DNA of 64,000 nucleotides from Streptomyces sp. RPA4-2 (GCF_012273515.2 NZ_CP050975.2:1116001-1180000); one strand, 5' to 3'; positions 51,170 to 60,557 are shown, counted from the stretch's first letter. Notes: generated by a model not told the origin, from the letters alone. Program-made: numbers and translations.

Positions 51170-51514
51170 ATGTCACCCGTCACACTCGACACACTCCCCC
51201 AGGCCGTCACCCGTTATCTGGCCGCCCATCGTCTGCACGAGACCGCGGCGGAGCTCGCGAACTTCACCCCGGACGCCACGGTGACCGACGACGGGACGGC
51301 CCACAGCGGCATCGACGCCATCGAGCGGTGGATGAACCGCACCGCCGGCGAGTACAGCTACACGATCGAACCCATCGCGGTCCACGAGACCTCCGACCGG
51401 GAGTACACGGTCACCCAGCGGCTCGAAGGCGACTTCCCCGGCGGGGTCGTCGACCTGCGCTTCCGGTTCACCCTGCGCGACGGACTCATCGAGCGGCTCG
51501 TCATCGAGGGCTGA
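51170..51514 (+). CDS. NTF2/SnoaL-like domain protein
   Basis: 114 residues with GAGGAAC before the ATG. A single SnoaL-like domain: YLAAHRLHETAAELANFTPDATVTDDGTAH, GIDAIERWMNRTAGEYSYT and VDLRFRFTLRDGLIERLVI (longest stretches residues 15-60). This fold covers small isomerases, hydrolases and ligand carriers, so function is open. It lies in the same direction as an SDR 137 bases downstream and is divergent from HxlR; the pair is a probable HxlR-controlled operon. Confidence 0.85.
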   Translation: MSPVTLDTLPQAVTRYLAAHRLHETAAELANFTPDATVTDDGTAHSGIDAIERWMNRTAGEYSYTIEPIAVHETSDREYTVTQRLEGDFPGGVVDLRFRFTLRDGLIERLVIEG

Positions 51515-51651
51515 GCCCCCACGTCCGCCGCCGACCCGCGCGCAAGGTCGCGCTCACCGCGCGGAACGCACCAGGACGAACGAGCCAGAACGAAGCAGAA
51601 CGAAGCAGAACGAAGCAGAAGGAACGAGAAGGAAGCCGAGGGAAGCAGGCC

Positions 51652-52494
51652 ATGAAGACGTGGTTCATCACCGGGGGAACCCCTGGCGGATTCGGTTCGG
51701 CCTACGCGGACGCGGCCCTGGAACGCGGCGACAACGTCGTCCTCACGGCACGCAGGCCGGAACTGCTCAGGGAGTGGGCCGTACCTCACGGCGACAGGGT
51801 GCTGGTCCTGCCACTCGACGTCACCGACACCCAGCGGATCGAGGACGCCGTCACAGCGGCGGAGGCACGCTTCGGCGGCATCGACGTCCTGGTCAACAAC
51901 GCCGGACGGGGCTGGTACGGGTCCGTCGAGGGCATGCCCGACGACGCCGTCCGGCGCACCTTCGAACTGAACTTCTTCGCCGTCGTGGCCGTCCTGCGCG
52001 CCGTTCTGCCCGGCATGCGCGCCCGGCAGAGCGGATGGATCGTCAACATGTCCTCCGTGGCCGGCCTGAGGGGAGTCACCGGCTTCGGCTACTACTCCGC
52101 CACCAAGTTCGCGCTCGAGGGGCTCACCGAGGTGCTGCGCGAGGAAGTGGCGCCGCTGGGCATCCGGGTCCTCGCCGTGGAGCCCGGCGCCTTCCGCACC
52201 CGGGCCTACGCCGGTTTCGCGGACGAGCCGGTGGCCGAGACCGTGGACGCCTACCGGCCGCTGGTGGAGTCCGTACGGGACTTCATGATCACGCAGGACG
52301 GCAACCAGCCGGGCGATCCCGTCCGCGCCGTCCGCGCCGTGATCGAGGCCCTCGACGAGGAGGAGCCTCCGCCCAACCTCGTCCTGGGCGGCGCCGGATA
52401 CGACGCCGTGGTCGAGCGGCTCGACGCGACTCTCGCCGGCATTCGCGCACGCGAGGCCGTCTCCCGCGGCGTGGACTTCCCGGCCTCCGGATGA
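51652..52494 (+). CDS. Short-chain dehydrogenase/reductase
   Basis: 280 residues. Classical SDR: cofactor loop TGGTPGGFGSAYADAAL, NADP-binding Arg in LTARRPEL, NNAG motif (LVNNAGRGWYG), catalytic Ser in VNMSSVAGL and YxxxK in YYSATKFALEG. It should oxidise or reduce an unknown alcohol/ketone, probably with NADP(H) given the Arg-Arg pair. The upstream leader contains three perfect 10-bp repeats (CGAAGCAGAA at 51591, 51601 and 51611), giving a purine-rich region. Likely co-transcribed with the NTF2-like gene and controlled by HxlR. Confidence 0.93.
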   Translation: MKTWFITGGTPGGFGSAYADAALERGDNVVLTARRPELLREWAVPHGDRVLVLPLDVTDTQRIEDAVTAAEARFGGIDVLVNNAGRGWYGSVEGMPDDAVRRTFELNFFAVVAVLRAVLPGMRARQSGWIVNMSSVAGLRGVTGFGYYSATKFALEGLTEVLREEVAPLGIRVLAVEPGAFRTRAYAGFADEPVAETVDAYRPLVESVRDFMITQDGNQPGDPVRAVRAVIEALDEEEPPPNLVLGGAGYDAVVERLDATLAGIRAREAVSRGVDFPASG

Positions 52495-52529
52495 GCCGAG
52501 GACCGTCCCGGGACGGACCGGCGCGCAGC

Positions 52530-52574
52530 GCTCAGGGGCTGCCGCCGGACCGCGTCCGGCGCCAGCCCCTGAGC
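52530..52574. terminator. Long bidirectional hairpin between convergent SDR and hypothetical genes
   Basis: GCTCAGGGGCTG (52530-52541) pairs perfectly with CAGCCCCTGAGC (52563-52574), with an inner GCCGGA/TCCGGC stem. No T tract; consistent with a Streptomyces I-shaped terminator serving both genes. Confidence 0.8.
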
Positions 52575-52588
52575 GGGCCGGCGGGTGG

Positions 52589-52846
52589 CTACTGCTCGCG
52601 CTGCTCGGTGCGATTGAGGCCCCGGGCGATCTCCTGGAGGATCTCCAGTTCCTGTTTCCCCGTCATCTCCGCGAGTTGACGCAGAAGCAGAGCGCACAGT
52701 CCCGTCACACCGTCCGCGACCTGGTCGAGGTTCCCGTCCGACTCCGCGCGCTCCATCATGTACTTCGTCATGAGGTTGTCGCCGGAGACGTAGGCGGTCA
52801 TGGCCTCGATACCGAGGCGTACGCGGTCGTAGTCGTTCGTCGTCAT
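52589..52846 (-). CDS. Small conserved hypothetical protein
   Basis: 85 residues: YDRVRLGIEAMTAYVSGDNL, MTKYMMERAESDGNLDQVAD and LCALLLRQLAEMTGKQELEI. Mostly helical and acidic, without cysteines apart from one, and without membrane segments. The pattern (Arg-Leu-Gly-Ile-Glu-Ala, then two helices) occurs in small Streptomyces proteins of unknown function. It ends against a bidirectional terminator and is divergent from the SpoIIE-type phosphatase. Confidence 0.7.
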   Translation of the reverse strand: MTTNDYDRVRLGIEAMTAYVSGDNLMTKYMMERAESDGNLDQVADGVTGLCALLLRQLAEMTGKQELEILQEIARGLNRTEQREQ

Positions 52847-53152
52847 CGCGCCACCGTCGCATGCCGCGCGCGATCATGCCACTGTCCGCCGAGGAGGAGC
52901 GCTCCCCCGCCGCCCCGTTTCCCCGGCCGCCCCGTTCCGACGTTCCGCGCCCGGGCCCTGCCCCAGGGGGAACCGGGCGGGGACGCGGGTCCGGTACGCC
53001 ACCCGCGTACAGCGTTACGGGGCAGTCGGCAACCGGAACGAAGTGGTTCCGGTTGCGGCGCCGTTGAGGCTCGGGTGGCGCGTACGGCGGCGCGGCGTGA
53101 GAATCCTGCGAGGCGCGGTTTCGGGCGAAACGTGGACGATAGGGTTTCCACC
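52847..53152. other. Intergenic region between divergent genes, no gene seen
   Basis: About 300 bases. No frame shows coding character, and no clear palindrome or promoter hexamer pair was recognised. It should carry the promoters of both the small hypothetical gene and the phosphatase. Confidence 0.4.
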
Positions 53153-53551
53153 ATGAACGCACGGCTGGCTCTGCTGCGTACAGTGGCCCCCGGAGTCACG
53201 GAGAGTGACATCTTCCGGTTGGCGCTGCAGCACGCGCTGGGAGAGCTGGGCGCCCTGGGCGGAACGATCCATCTTCGTGGCCCCATGTCCATGCTGCGCA
53301 TGGTGTCGTCAGCCGGTCTCCCGCCCGCCCTCACCCAGGCCTGGGAGATCGTCGACCAGGAGGGTCCGCTCGCCCCGGCCCGTGCCCTGCAGCGGGGCAG
53401 CGGCGTGTGGGTGCCCCTGCCCGCCACCCTGCCGCCCGCCGGTCCCGCCGGGCCCGGTAGCCCCCGGCGGAGCCCGCCGAGGCCGTCTGGCCCGGCACCG
53501 GCCTGGCCGCCGTGCCGCTGTTCGGCAGGGACCGCGGCATCGGTGCGCTGA
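53153..53551 (+). pseudogene. N-terminal GAF fragment of the SpoIIE-type phosphatase, separated by a frameshift
   Basis: Frame 2 encodes MNARLALLRTVAPGVTESDI, LALQHALGELGALGGTIHLR and WEIVDQEGPLAPARAL, the beginning of a GAF domain, then degenerates into a Pro/Arg-rich end. The rest of the same GAF domain (EAVWPGTGLAAVPLFGRDRG) continues in frame 1. The two frames join if one C is added to the CCCCC run at 53461-53465, giving GSPPAEPAEAVWPGTG. The whole original gene would run from 53153 to 56118 (about 990 residues). It may be a real mutation, a phase-variable tract or a consensus indel. Confidence 0.75.
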
Positions 53552-56118
53552 CCGTGCTCATGGGTGACGCCGGGGAGCCCAGCCCTGAGCAGTGGGACTT
53601 CCTGCGGGCCGTCGTCACCTGGGCCGAGGAGCGCATGGTCGAGGCACCGCCGCCGTCCGGGCCCTCGCACGCGGAGCTGAACAGGGAGCATCTGCGGGAG
53701 GCGCTGAAGGAGGTCAGCGTCGGATCGTGGGACTGGGACATCCGGACCGGCGAGCTGATCTGGGACGCGGCGGCCCTGGAGCTCTACGGCACCCTGCCCG
53801 CGGACTTCACCGGCAGGATCGAGAACTGGATGCGGATCGTCCACCCCGACGATCTGGCACCGACTCTCGCGGCGGCGGAGCGGGCCATCCGGGACCACGG
53901 CGTGTTCGAGGCCGAGTACCGGGTGCGCAAACGGGACGGCACCTGGGGCTGGACCCAGACCCGCGCCGGCGCCACGTACGACGAGAACGGCGAACCGCTC
54001 CGGATGGGCGGCCTGGGATGGACCAGCGACGAGTCCCGCTCCGCCCGTGACGCGCTCAGCCGGGCCCTGCGCCACATGAGCGACGGCTTCCTCTCGGTGG
54101 ACGACGAATGGCGGATCACCTTCGCCAACCTGGAAGCCGAACGCACGCTGGGTTTCTCCGAGGAGGAGCTGTTCGGACGCGTCCTGTGGGACCTGCCCGC
54201 CGCCCAGCAGGTTCCCGGGCTGGAGAGCCAGTGCCGCACGGCCGCCGCGAAGGAGAAACCCGCCAGCTTCGATGTGCACATGCGGGACAGCGGGCGCCGT
54301 TACCAGGTGCGCCTCGTCCCGGGGCCCGACGGCCGCACCCTCTACTTCACCGATGTCACCGAGAGACGGCGCATGGAGGAGGAACGCCTGGCCGCCGAGC
54401 TCGCCGCGTCCGCACGATCGGCCCGGATCAGCGAGCTGACCACCGCACTCGCCAAGGCGACGACCTCACGCGATGTGGTGGACGCCGTCGCCCGGCGGGT
54501 GCTGCCCCCCTTCGCGGCCGCCGGCCTGCTGGTCCAGGCCGTCGAGAACGACCTGCTCCGCAACGTCGGAGCCGTCGGGTACCCGGCCGACCTCCTCGAC
54601 CTCCTCGACAACCGCCCCCGGACTCCCGGCGACCCGTCCTGGGACGCGATCGCGTCCGGCCGGCCCCTGTTCCTGGCCTCGGTACAGGAGATGACCGCGC
54701 ACGCGCCCTCGCTGGCCCACCGGACCGACCGCACCGACAAGCAGGCGTGGGCGTTCCTGCCGCTGACGGCGTCCGGCCACACCTTCGGGGTGTGTGTCCT
54801 GTCCTTCGACCGTCCACGGCGCCTCACCGACGAGGAACGCACCCTCCTGGCGACCATCAGCGCGCTCGTCGCCCAGGCCCTGGAGCGGGCCAGGCTCTAC
54901 GACGCCGAGCACACCCGCTCCCGCGAACTCCAGCGCAGCCTCCTCCCCCAGGTCCTCCCCAATCTGCCCGCGTGCACGGCCGCCGCCCGCTACCTCCCCG
55001 CCGGACAGGGCATGGACGTGGGCGGCGACTGGTACGACGTCATCCCGCTCTCCGGCGGCCAGGTCGCCCTCGTCGTCGGCGACGTGATGGGGCACGGCCT
55101 TCCCGAGGCGGCCACCATGGGACGGCTGCGCACCGCCGTGCACACCCTGGCCGACCTCGAACTGCCCCCCGACGAGATCATGAGCCGCCTCAACGACATC
55201 GTCGGCGGCATGGGCGAGGGCTCGTACGTCACCTGCCTGTACGCGCTCTACGACTCCACCACCCAGATCTGCTCCATCGCCCGTGCCGGGCACCCGCCGC
55301 CCGCGCTGGTCCACCCCGACGGCACCGTGCACTTCCCGGAGCTCTCCACCGACCCGCCGCTGGGCGCGGCGGAGCCGCCCTTCGAGACGGTCGAGCTGCC
55401 GGTGCCCGAGGGGAGCCTGCTCGTGCTGTACACCGACGGTCTGGTCGAGTCGGCGAAGCGGGACATCGACGAGGGCATGGCGGAGCTCGCCGAACTGCTC
55501 CGCACGGTCCGCAAGAACGGCACCGACACGGACCTCGACCATCTCTGCGACATCCTGACGGCCGGTCTGCTGCCCGCCGAGCACCAGGCGGCCGACGACG
55601 CGGCGGTGCTCGTGGCCCGCCTGCACGCCCTGACCGGCGACCGGATGGCCTCCTGGCCCCTCCCCGAGGACCCGCGGGCGGCCGGCCAGGCCCGCCGGCA
55701 CGTCCGGGAGCAGCTCACCCGCTGGGGGCTGGACAGCCTCACACCCACCACGGAGCTCCTCGCCAGCGAGCTGGTGGGCAACGTCGTACGCCACGCCAAG
55801 GGCCCGCTCCGTCTGCGTCTGCTCCGCAGCGCCGGGCTGATCTGCGAGGTCTTCGACGGCAGTCTGACGATGCCCCGCATCCGCCGCGCGACCGACACCG
55901 ACGAAGGAGGGCGCGGCCTGCAACTGATCACCGCGCTCTCCCAGCGCTGGGGCACGCGCTACACCACGACGGGCAAGTGCATCTGGACCGAACAGCCGCT
56001 GCTCGGCGCCGACGGCCACAAGGACGTGCCGCCCGAGGCCCTGGACCGGATGTTCCCGGGCGCCGAGGGATTCGACGTGGACCTGGAAACACTCCTGCGG
56101 GAGGAGCCCGACGAGTAG
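53512..56118 (+). CDS. PAS-PAS-GAF-SpoIIE (PP2C) phosphatase with C-terminal HATPase
   Basis: 868 residues as the intact frame; the natural start is probably 53153. After the end of a GAF domain come a PAS domain (about 65-175: SWDWDIRTGELIWDAAA, HPDDLAPTL, WTQTRAG), a second PAS (180-285: HMSDGFLSVDDEWRITFAN), a GAF (290-455), the PP2C/SpoIIE phosphatase (460-690) with metal-ligand motifs GGDWYDVIPL, VGDVMGHGLPEAATMGRL and LYTDGLVE, and an RsbW-like HATPase (710-845: SELVGNVVRHAKGP, GGRGLQLI). Such multi-sensor proteins dephosphorylate anti-anti-sigma factors and carry their own anti-sigma-like kinase. The two HATPases in the 35-38 kb island are possible counterparts (inference). Confidence 0.9.
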   Translation: MPLFGRDRGIGALTVLMGDAGEPSPEQWDFLRAVVTWAEERMVEAPPPSGPSHAELNREHLREALKEVSVGSWDWDIRTGELIWDAAALELYGTLPADFTGRIENWMRIVHPDDLAPTLAAAERAIRDHGVFEAEYRVRKRDGTWGWTQTRAGATYDENGEPLRMGGLGWTSDESRSARDALSRALRHMSDGFLSVDDEWRITFANLEAERTLGFSEEELFGRVLWDLPAAQQVPGLESQCRTAAAKEKPASFDVHMRDSGRRYQVRLVPGPDGRTLYFTDVTERRRMEEERLAAELAASARSARISELTTALAKATTSRDVVDAVARRVLPPFAAAGLLVQAVENDLLRNVGAVGYPADLLDLLDNRPRTPGDPSWDAIASGRPLFLASVQEMTAHAPSLAHRTDRTDKQAWAFLPLTASGHTFGVCVLSFDRPRRLTDEERTLLATISALVAQALERARLYDAEHTRSRELQRSLLPQVLPNLPACTAAARYLPAGQGMDVGGDWYDVIPLSGGQVALVVGDVMGHGLPEAATMGRLRTAVHTLADLELPPDEIMSRLNDIVGGMGEGSYVTCLYALYDSTTQICSIARAGHPPPALVHPDGTVHFPELSTDPPLGAAEPPFETVELPVPEGSLLVLYTDGLVESAKRDIDEGMAELAELLRTVRKNGTDTDLDHLCDILTAGLLPAEHQAADDAAVLVARLHALTGDRMASWPLPEDPRAAGQARRHVREQLTRWGLDSLTPTTELLASELVGNVVRHAKGPLRLRLLRSAGLICEVFDGSLTMPRIRRATDTDEGGRGLQLITALSQRWGTRYTTTGKCIWTEQPLLGADGHKDVPPEALDRMFPGAEGFDVDLETLLREEPDE

Positions 56119-56214
56119 CGGCACCGGGCCGGGGCCGTGCGCTCCGCCTGGCCCGTCGTGCCGTACACCTGCGTCGCGCCGCGTCTTGTTCCCGTCGGTC
56201 GTTGTGCGCATCGG

Positions 56215-57244
56215 TCACCGGTTCGTCGGCGGTGTGGCGGGCCCGGCGGACGCGTTCGTCGCGGCGGCGGCACAGCGGCGGGCCAGGAGCGCGAAGGCGT
56301 CCCTGAGCTCGGCCGGCTCCACGACCTGGATGTCGGTGTCGAACCGGCAGAGGGCGGCGGCCAGTCCGGGCCATGACCACGCGCCCAGGACGAGTCGGCA
56401 GCGTTCCGGGCCGAGTTCCTCGACGACTCCGTCGCGGGTGTACGTGGACACGACGGACGCGGGCAGGTCGAGGATCACCTCGCCGGTGCAGGGCCGGCCC
56501 GCGGAGCCGTCGGAGCCCTGGAACCTGCTCGCGACGAAGGCCGCCACCTCCCCTCCGGGCAGTTCACGCGGGGTGAACCGGGGCCCGGTCGGGGTGCGCG
56601 GGGTGATCCGGTCGACGCGGAAGGTACGCCAGTCGTCCCGGTCGAGGTCCCAGGCGACGAGGTACCAGCGTCCGCCCCAGGTGACGAGGTGGTGGGGTTC
56701 CGCCCGGCGGGGGCGGGCCGCGCCGGGGTCGGCTCCGGCGATTTCCCGCGCGGCGGCGAGGGGGTAGTCGAAGCGCAGCACCTCGCGGGTCTGGACGGCC
56801 GCGCCGAGCGTCGCGAGCAGCCGGGCGTCGGCAGCCGTGTCCGGGCCGGTCCCCGCGCGCTCGACGGCGGTGACCCGGAGGGCGTCGACGCGGTGGCGCA
56901 GCCGTCTTAAGCATGACCTGCCGGACGGTGTTCAGCGCGCGCACCGCGGCCTCCTCGACGCCGGCACCGGTCGTGCCGACGGTCTGGAGCGCGACGGCGA
57001 GGGCGACGGCCTGGTCGTCGTCGAACAGCAGCGGCGGCAGCTCCGTACCGGCGTCGAGGCGGTAGCCCCCGTCAGGACCTTTCGTGGCCGCCACGGGGTA
57101 GCCGAGCCCGCGCAGGCGGTCGACGTCGCGGCGCACGGTGCGCGGGCTGACCTCCAGCCGTTCGGCCAGCGACTGCCCCGGCCAGTCGCGGCGCGCCTGA
57201 AGCAGGGACAGCAGGGTCAGCAGTCGCGCTGAGGTCTTCGGCAT
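56215..57244 (-). pseudogene. WYL-domain HTH regulator (YafY/DeoR-like), interrupted by a frameshift
   Basis: The 5' part (57244 down to about 56910) encodes a DeoR-type helix-turn-helix: RLLTLLSLLQARRDWPGQSL, LEVSPRTVRRDVDRLRGLGY, GTELPPLLFDDDQAVALAV, VRALNTVRQVM. The remainder, in another frame (56215-56900), encodes the WYL domain: LRFDYPLAAAREIAGADP, PHHLVTWGGRWYLVAWDL, WRTFRVDRITPR and PTG...FTPRELPG. Joining them needs one base removed near CTTAAGA at 56903-56911, where an expected MxxRLRHRVDAL is spoilt by an unusual AT-rich CTTAAG. The intact protein would be about 330 residues and would sense a ligand through WYL. Divergent from the DinB gene, its likely target. Confidence 0.8.
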
Positions 57245-57306
57245 GACGCCCATGTTGCCCCGAGCAGCGGACACTACCTGACCGCTTCTCCTGGGACCGT
57301 GGTCCT

Positions 57307-57924
57307 GTGCCGGACGACGAGAACGACCAGAAGGACCCGATCACCGTGACTGTCACGACCACCCCCTCCACGACCCTCGACGGCGAGCGGGCCGACCTGC
57401 TCGCCGAACTCGCGAGCGTGCGCTCCGCCCTGACGAACACGGCGCGCGGTCTCGACGACGGGCAGGCCGGCGAACGGCCGACGGTCAGCGCGCTGTGCCT
57501 GGCCGGCCTGATCAAGCACGTCGCGTCCATCGAGGACGCGTGGATGCGGTTCGCGGTCGAGGGCCCCTCGGCGATGCGTTTCGACCTGCCCGAGGGTGTC
57601 ACCTGGGCCGACTTCGCGGCCGGAACCGCCCGTGAGTTCCCGCGCTGGGCGATCGACCACCAGAACAACTTCGTGATGCTGCCCGGCGAGACGCTGGCCG
57701 GGATCGTCCAGGGCTACGAGGGGGTCGCCGCCCGCACCGAGAGGACCATCGCCTCCGTACCCGACCTGTCGGTGACACATCCGCTGCCGGAGGCGCCCTG
57801 GAACGAGCCGGGAGCGGTGTGGAGTGTGCGCCGGGTGCTGGTGCACGTCATCGCAGAGACCGCCCAGCACGCCGGGCACGCGGACATCCTGCGCGAGACG
57901 CTCGACGGACAGAAGTCGACCTGA
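57307..57924 (+). CDS. DinB-family (DUF664-type) metal-dependent protein
   Basis: 205 residues from a GTG at 57307; a GTG at 57346 preceded by AAGGA would give 192 residues and may be the true start. Helical DinB/YfiT-like bundle: LLAELASVRSALTNTARGLD, ERPTVSALCLAGLIKHVASIE and the C-terminal VRRVLVHVIAETAQHAGHADILRE (His triad pattern: His in IKHVAS, HVIAE and AQHAGH). These three histidines form the family metal site. Members are thiol-dependent transferases (mycothiol/bacillithiol) or have unknown activity. Divergent from the WYL regulator, which probably controls it. Confidence 0.88.
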   Translation: MPDDENDQKDPITVTVTTTPSTTLDGERADLLAELASVRSALTNTARGLDDGQAGERPTVSALCLAGLIKHVASIEDAWMRFAVEGPSAMRFDLPEGVTWADFAAGTAREFPRWAIDHQNNFVMLPGETLAGIVQGYEGVAARTERTIASVPDLSVTHPLPEAPWNEPGAVWSVRRVLVHVIAETAQHAGHADILRETLDGQKST

Positions 57925-58170
57925 CCGGCGCGGGATCCCCGCCGGACGGGACCGTCGGCCTCACCGGACGCCGCGGGTCGGTCGACCCGGTAGGGGTCAC
58001 GTCCGCGCCGGTGGCAGTCGTCACCGGCGCGGTCGCGGGGCGTCCGGACCGACCGGCAGTGCCTGGGCCCACGGGTAGTGCCCGCACCGGCCGGCAGAAC
58101 CTGCACAGACCGGTGGTGTCCGGGGGACCCGCCCGCGCACGGAACACACACGGAACCGAAAGGAGTGGCG

Positions 58171-59279
58171 ATGACCGTGCTCGACAGCCGGGCGCTCAAC
58201 CGGGCCACGCTCGCCCGGCAGTTGCTGCTCGATCGTGCCGGCGTGCCGGTCCTCGACGCCGTCGCGCACCTCTGCGGTCTTCAGGCGCAGGAGCCGCAGG
58301 AACCCTTCGTCGGGCTCTGGTCGCGGTTGCGGGCGTTCGACCCTGCGGTGCTGTCGGACCTGCTGGTCCGGCGGAGCGTGGTGCGGACCCACCTCATGCG
58401 CCGCACCGTCCACCTCGTCACCGCCGACGACGCCCTGGCATGGCGGGGCCGCCACGACGCCATGCTGCGGCAGCGGGTGCTCGGGAACTACCGTCGCGAG
58501 CTCGGGGGCACGGACCTCGACGAACTCGCCGCGGCGGGGCGGTCGGTGATGGCCGACGGCGAGCCCCGGTCGATGGCGGAACTCGCGCGGGCGCTCGCCG
58601 GACGCTGGCCGGAACCGGGGCCGCGGGCGCTGGGCGAAATGCTGGTCGCCGCGCTCGTCCCGATGGCGCAGTTGCCGCCCCGCGGGCTGTGGCGGACCAA
58701 GGCGGGGGTGCGCAACGTCCCGCTCTCCTCCTGGCTGGGCCGGGAGATCGACCGGCCCGCCGGTGACGGCGCCGATCCGGTCGGCCAGGCACTGGTACGC
58801 CGCTACCTGGCCGCCTTCGGTCCCGCGGCCTCGGCCGATCTGCGCGCCTGGTGCGGTCTGGCCGGGCTGCTTACCGCGTGACCGCGGTCCGCGAGGAACT
58901 GGTCGTCTTCCGCGACGAGCGCGGCCGGGAGCTGCTGGACCTCCCGGGTGCGCCCCGCCCCGACCCCGACACACCCGCCCCGGTACGGTTCCTGCTTAGA
59001 GCGTTCGACAACGCGATCCTCGGTTACCACGTCCGCGGCCGGATCATCGACGACGCCCACCGCGGTCTGTCGGTCGCCGGTGAACGTGTCGTGCTGGTCG
59101 ACGGGCGGGTCGCCGCGATCTGGAACGTCGGCGCCGGCATCGGCGCCGTGGTCGTCACCCCGCTGCGCCGTCTCTCCCGTGCCGAGCTCGCCGGCGTCGC
59201 CGAGGAGGGAAGGGAACTGGCCCTGTTCCTCTCCGAGAACGACAGCGATCGCGTACGGGTCGCCGCGTCGCCTGGCTGA
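58171..59279 (+). pseudogene. Winged-helix DNA-binding (HTH_42, AlkZ-like) protein with a frameshift
   Basis: The first frame (58171-58881, AAAGGAG before the ATG) encodes TLARQLLLDRAGVPVLDAVA, HLCGLQAQEPQEPFVGLWSR, VVRTHLMRRTVHLVTADDAL, and stops in LRAWCGLAGLLTA. A second frame continues as VTAVREELVVFRDERGRELL, RAFDNAILGYHVRGRI, VVLVDGRVAAIWNVG to 59279. One base (a G after ACCGCG at about 58878) restores a single protein of about 370 residues of the winged helix DNA-binding superfamily that includes AlkZ-type glycosylases. Unusual codons CTT (58869) and CTT-AGA (58995) lie near the break. The QAQEPQ motif is the AlkZ catalytic-type QxQ. Function may be retained if the shift is an artefact. 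Confidence 0.75.
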
Positions 59280-59337
59280 GCGGCCGGGCGGCCGGGCGGC
59301 GGTTCGGGGAAAGGGGCACCCGAATTCCTGTTTTCGA

Positions 59338-59400
59338 CATTCACCTTGGACATTCACCTCCGGCATTCACCTTCGACATTCACCTCCGGCATGCACCTTC
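59338..59400. repeat. 13-bp minisatellite CATTCACCTYSGR, five units
   Basis: CATTCACC starts at 59338, 59351, 59364 and 59377, with a variant CATGCACC at 59390. It lies between a frameshifted winged-helix gene and hchA, about 140 bases upstream of the latter. Confidence 0.85.
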
Positions 59401-59541
59401 GGCTTCAGCCACAACCTGCCGGGACGGTCCGGTCGCAGTAGCATGGGGTGATTCAACTCGACGTCACAGTCACACCAATTCCTCCGGTCGCGCACCCCAT
59501 TCGTAGCCACCGACGAGCCGGGCAGGAAAGAAGGTGTTCGC

Positions 59542-60423
59542 ATGTCTCACGCCGTAGGCGGTCTGAGCAAGGATCCCACGCCGGATCCGGCGGAGGAGAA
59601 CGCGTTCTTCCCTTCACCTTATTCACTGAGCAAGTACACCTCACCGAAGACGAATTTCGACGGAGTGCAGCACAAGGGCGCCTACACCGAGGGAAAGTGG
59701 AAGGTGCTCGTGATCGCGGCCGGGGAACGCTACGTACTGGTGGAGAACGGGAAGATGTTCTCCACCGGAAACCACCCGGTCGAGATGCTTCTCCCGCTTC
59801 ACCACATGATGGAAGCGGGCTTCGACGTCGATGTCGCCACCCTGCAGGGCTACCCCGCGAAACTCGAACTGTGGGCCATGCCGCGCGAGGACGAAGCGGT
59901 GATGTCCACGTACGAGGCACTGAAACCGCAGCTCAAGCAGCCCAGGAGGCTCTCCGAGGTCATCGCGCACGGACTTGGGGACGACTCGGACTACCTGGCG
60001 GTGTTCATCCCGGGCGGGCACGGAGCGGTGGTCGGCCTGCCGACGAGCGAGACGGTGGGGCGGACGCTCGACTGGGCCCTGGACAACGACAGGTTCGTCA
60101 TCACCTTGTGCCACGGACCGGCCGCTCTTCTCGCCGCCACACTGGGTAAGGACGAGTCGCCGTTCAAGGGGTACTCGGTCTGCGTCTTCCCCGACGCACT
60201 CGACGAGGGGCCGAACCTCGAGATCGGCTATCTCCCGGGGCGCCTGCCCTGGCTCGTCGCCGACCTCCTGAGCGAGCAGGGTCTGAAGATCGTCAATGAC
60301 GACATGACCGGCCGGACCCACCGGGACCGGAGGCTCCTCACGGGCGACAGCCCTCTCGCCTCCCACAGCCTCGGTCTACTCGCGGCGGACGCTCTCGTCG
60401 AAGCGGCCCGGTCCGCCGGCTGA
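59542..60423 (+). CDS. hchA: Hsp31-type chaperone/glyoxalase III/deglycase (DJ-1/PfpI family)
   Basis: 293 residues, AAAGAAGG upstream. Hsp31-type member: the N-terminal extension [21 protein letters not shown] and [30 protein letters not shown] precede the DJ-1 core, with [16 protein letters not shown] and the nucleophile Cys in [18 protein letters not shown]. The Cys, the His of CHG and a Glu/Asp should form the catalytic set. The protein acts as a stress-induced holdase, methylglyoxalase and deglycase in E. coli. Preceded by a 13-bp minisatellite and an AT-rich promoter region. No operon partners. Confidence 0.93.
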   Translation: MSHAVGGLSKDPTPDPAEENAFFPSPYSLSKYTSPKTNFDGVQHKGAYTEGKWKVLVIAAGERYVLVENGKMFSTGNHPVEMLLPLHHMMEAGFDVDVATLQGYPAKLELWAMPREDEAVMSTYEALKPQLKQPRRLSEVIAHGLGDDSDYLAVFIPGGHGAVVGLPTSETVGRTLDWALDNDRFVITLCHGPAALLAATLGKDESPFKGYSVCVFPDALDEGPNLEIGYLPGRLPWLVADLLSEQGLKIVNDDMTGRTHRDRRLLTGDSPLASHSLGLLAADALVEAARSAG

Positions 60424-60536
60424 CCCCTGGGTTCGCGGATCGTCGCGCGCGTGGTCGCCGCGGAGCGTCCAGGTATCGGACCACGGCCGGATCGCCTCTC
60501 AGCATGGCATGAAATCGTTCCTTAAATAGGAGACTT

Positions 60537-60557
60537 ATGGGAAACATGACTTTATGA
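60537..60557 (+). other. Six-residue leader ORF (MGNMTL) with a TTA codon, overlapping the SDR start
   Basis: ATG GGA AAC ATG ACT TTA TGA: the stop overlaps the SDR start in ATGA. The leader ATG has AGGAG four bases upstream, a far better ribosome binding site than the SDR start itself. TTA is the rare bldA-dependent codon in Streptomyces, here the last sense codon before the coupled start. That could make SDR translation dependent on bldA tRNA. Evidence is structural only. Confidence 0.45.

Noticed and set aside
53455..53470. Programmed ribosomal frameshift in the phosphatase gene
   Set aside because: The site is a plain C5 run without a canonical slippery heptamer or clear downstream pseudoknot; a missing base is simpler.
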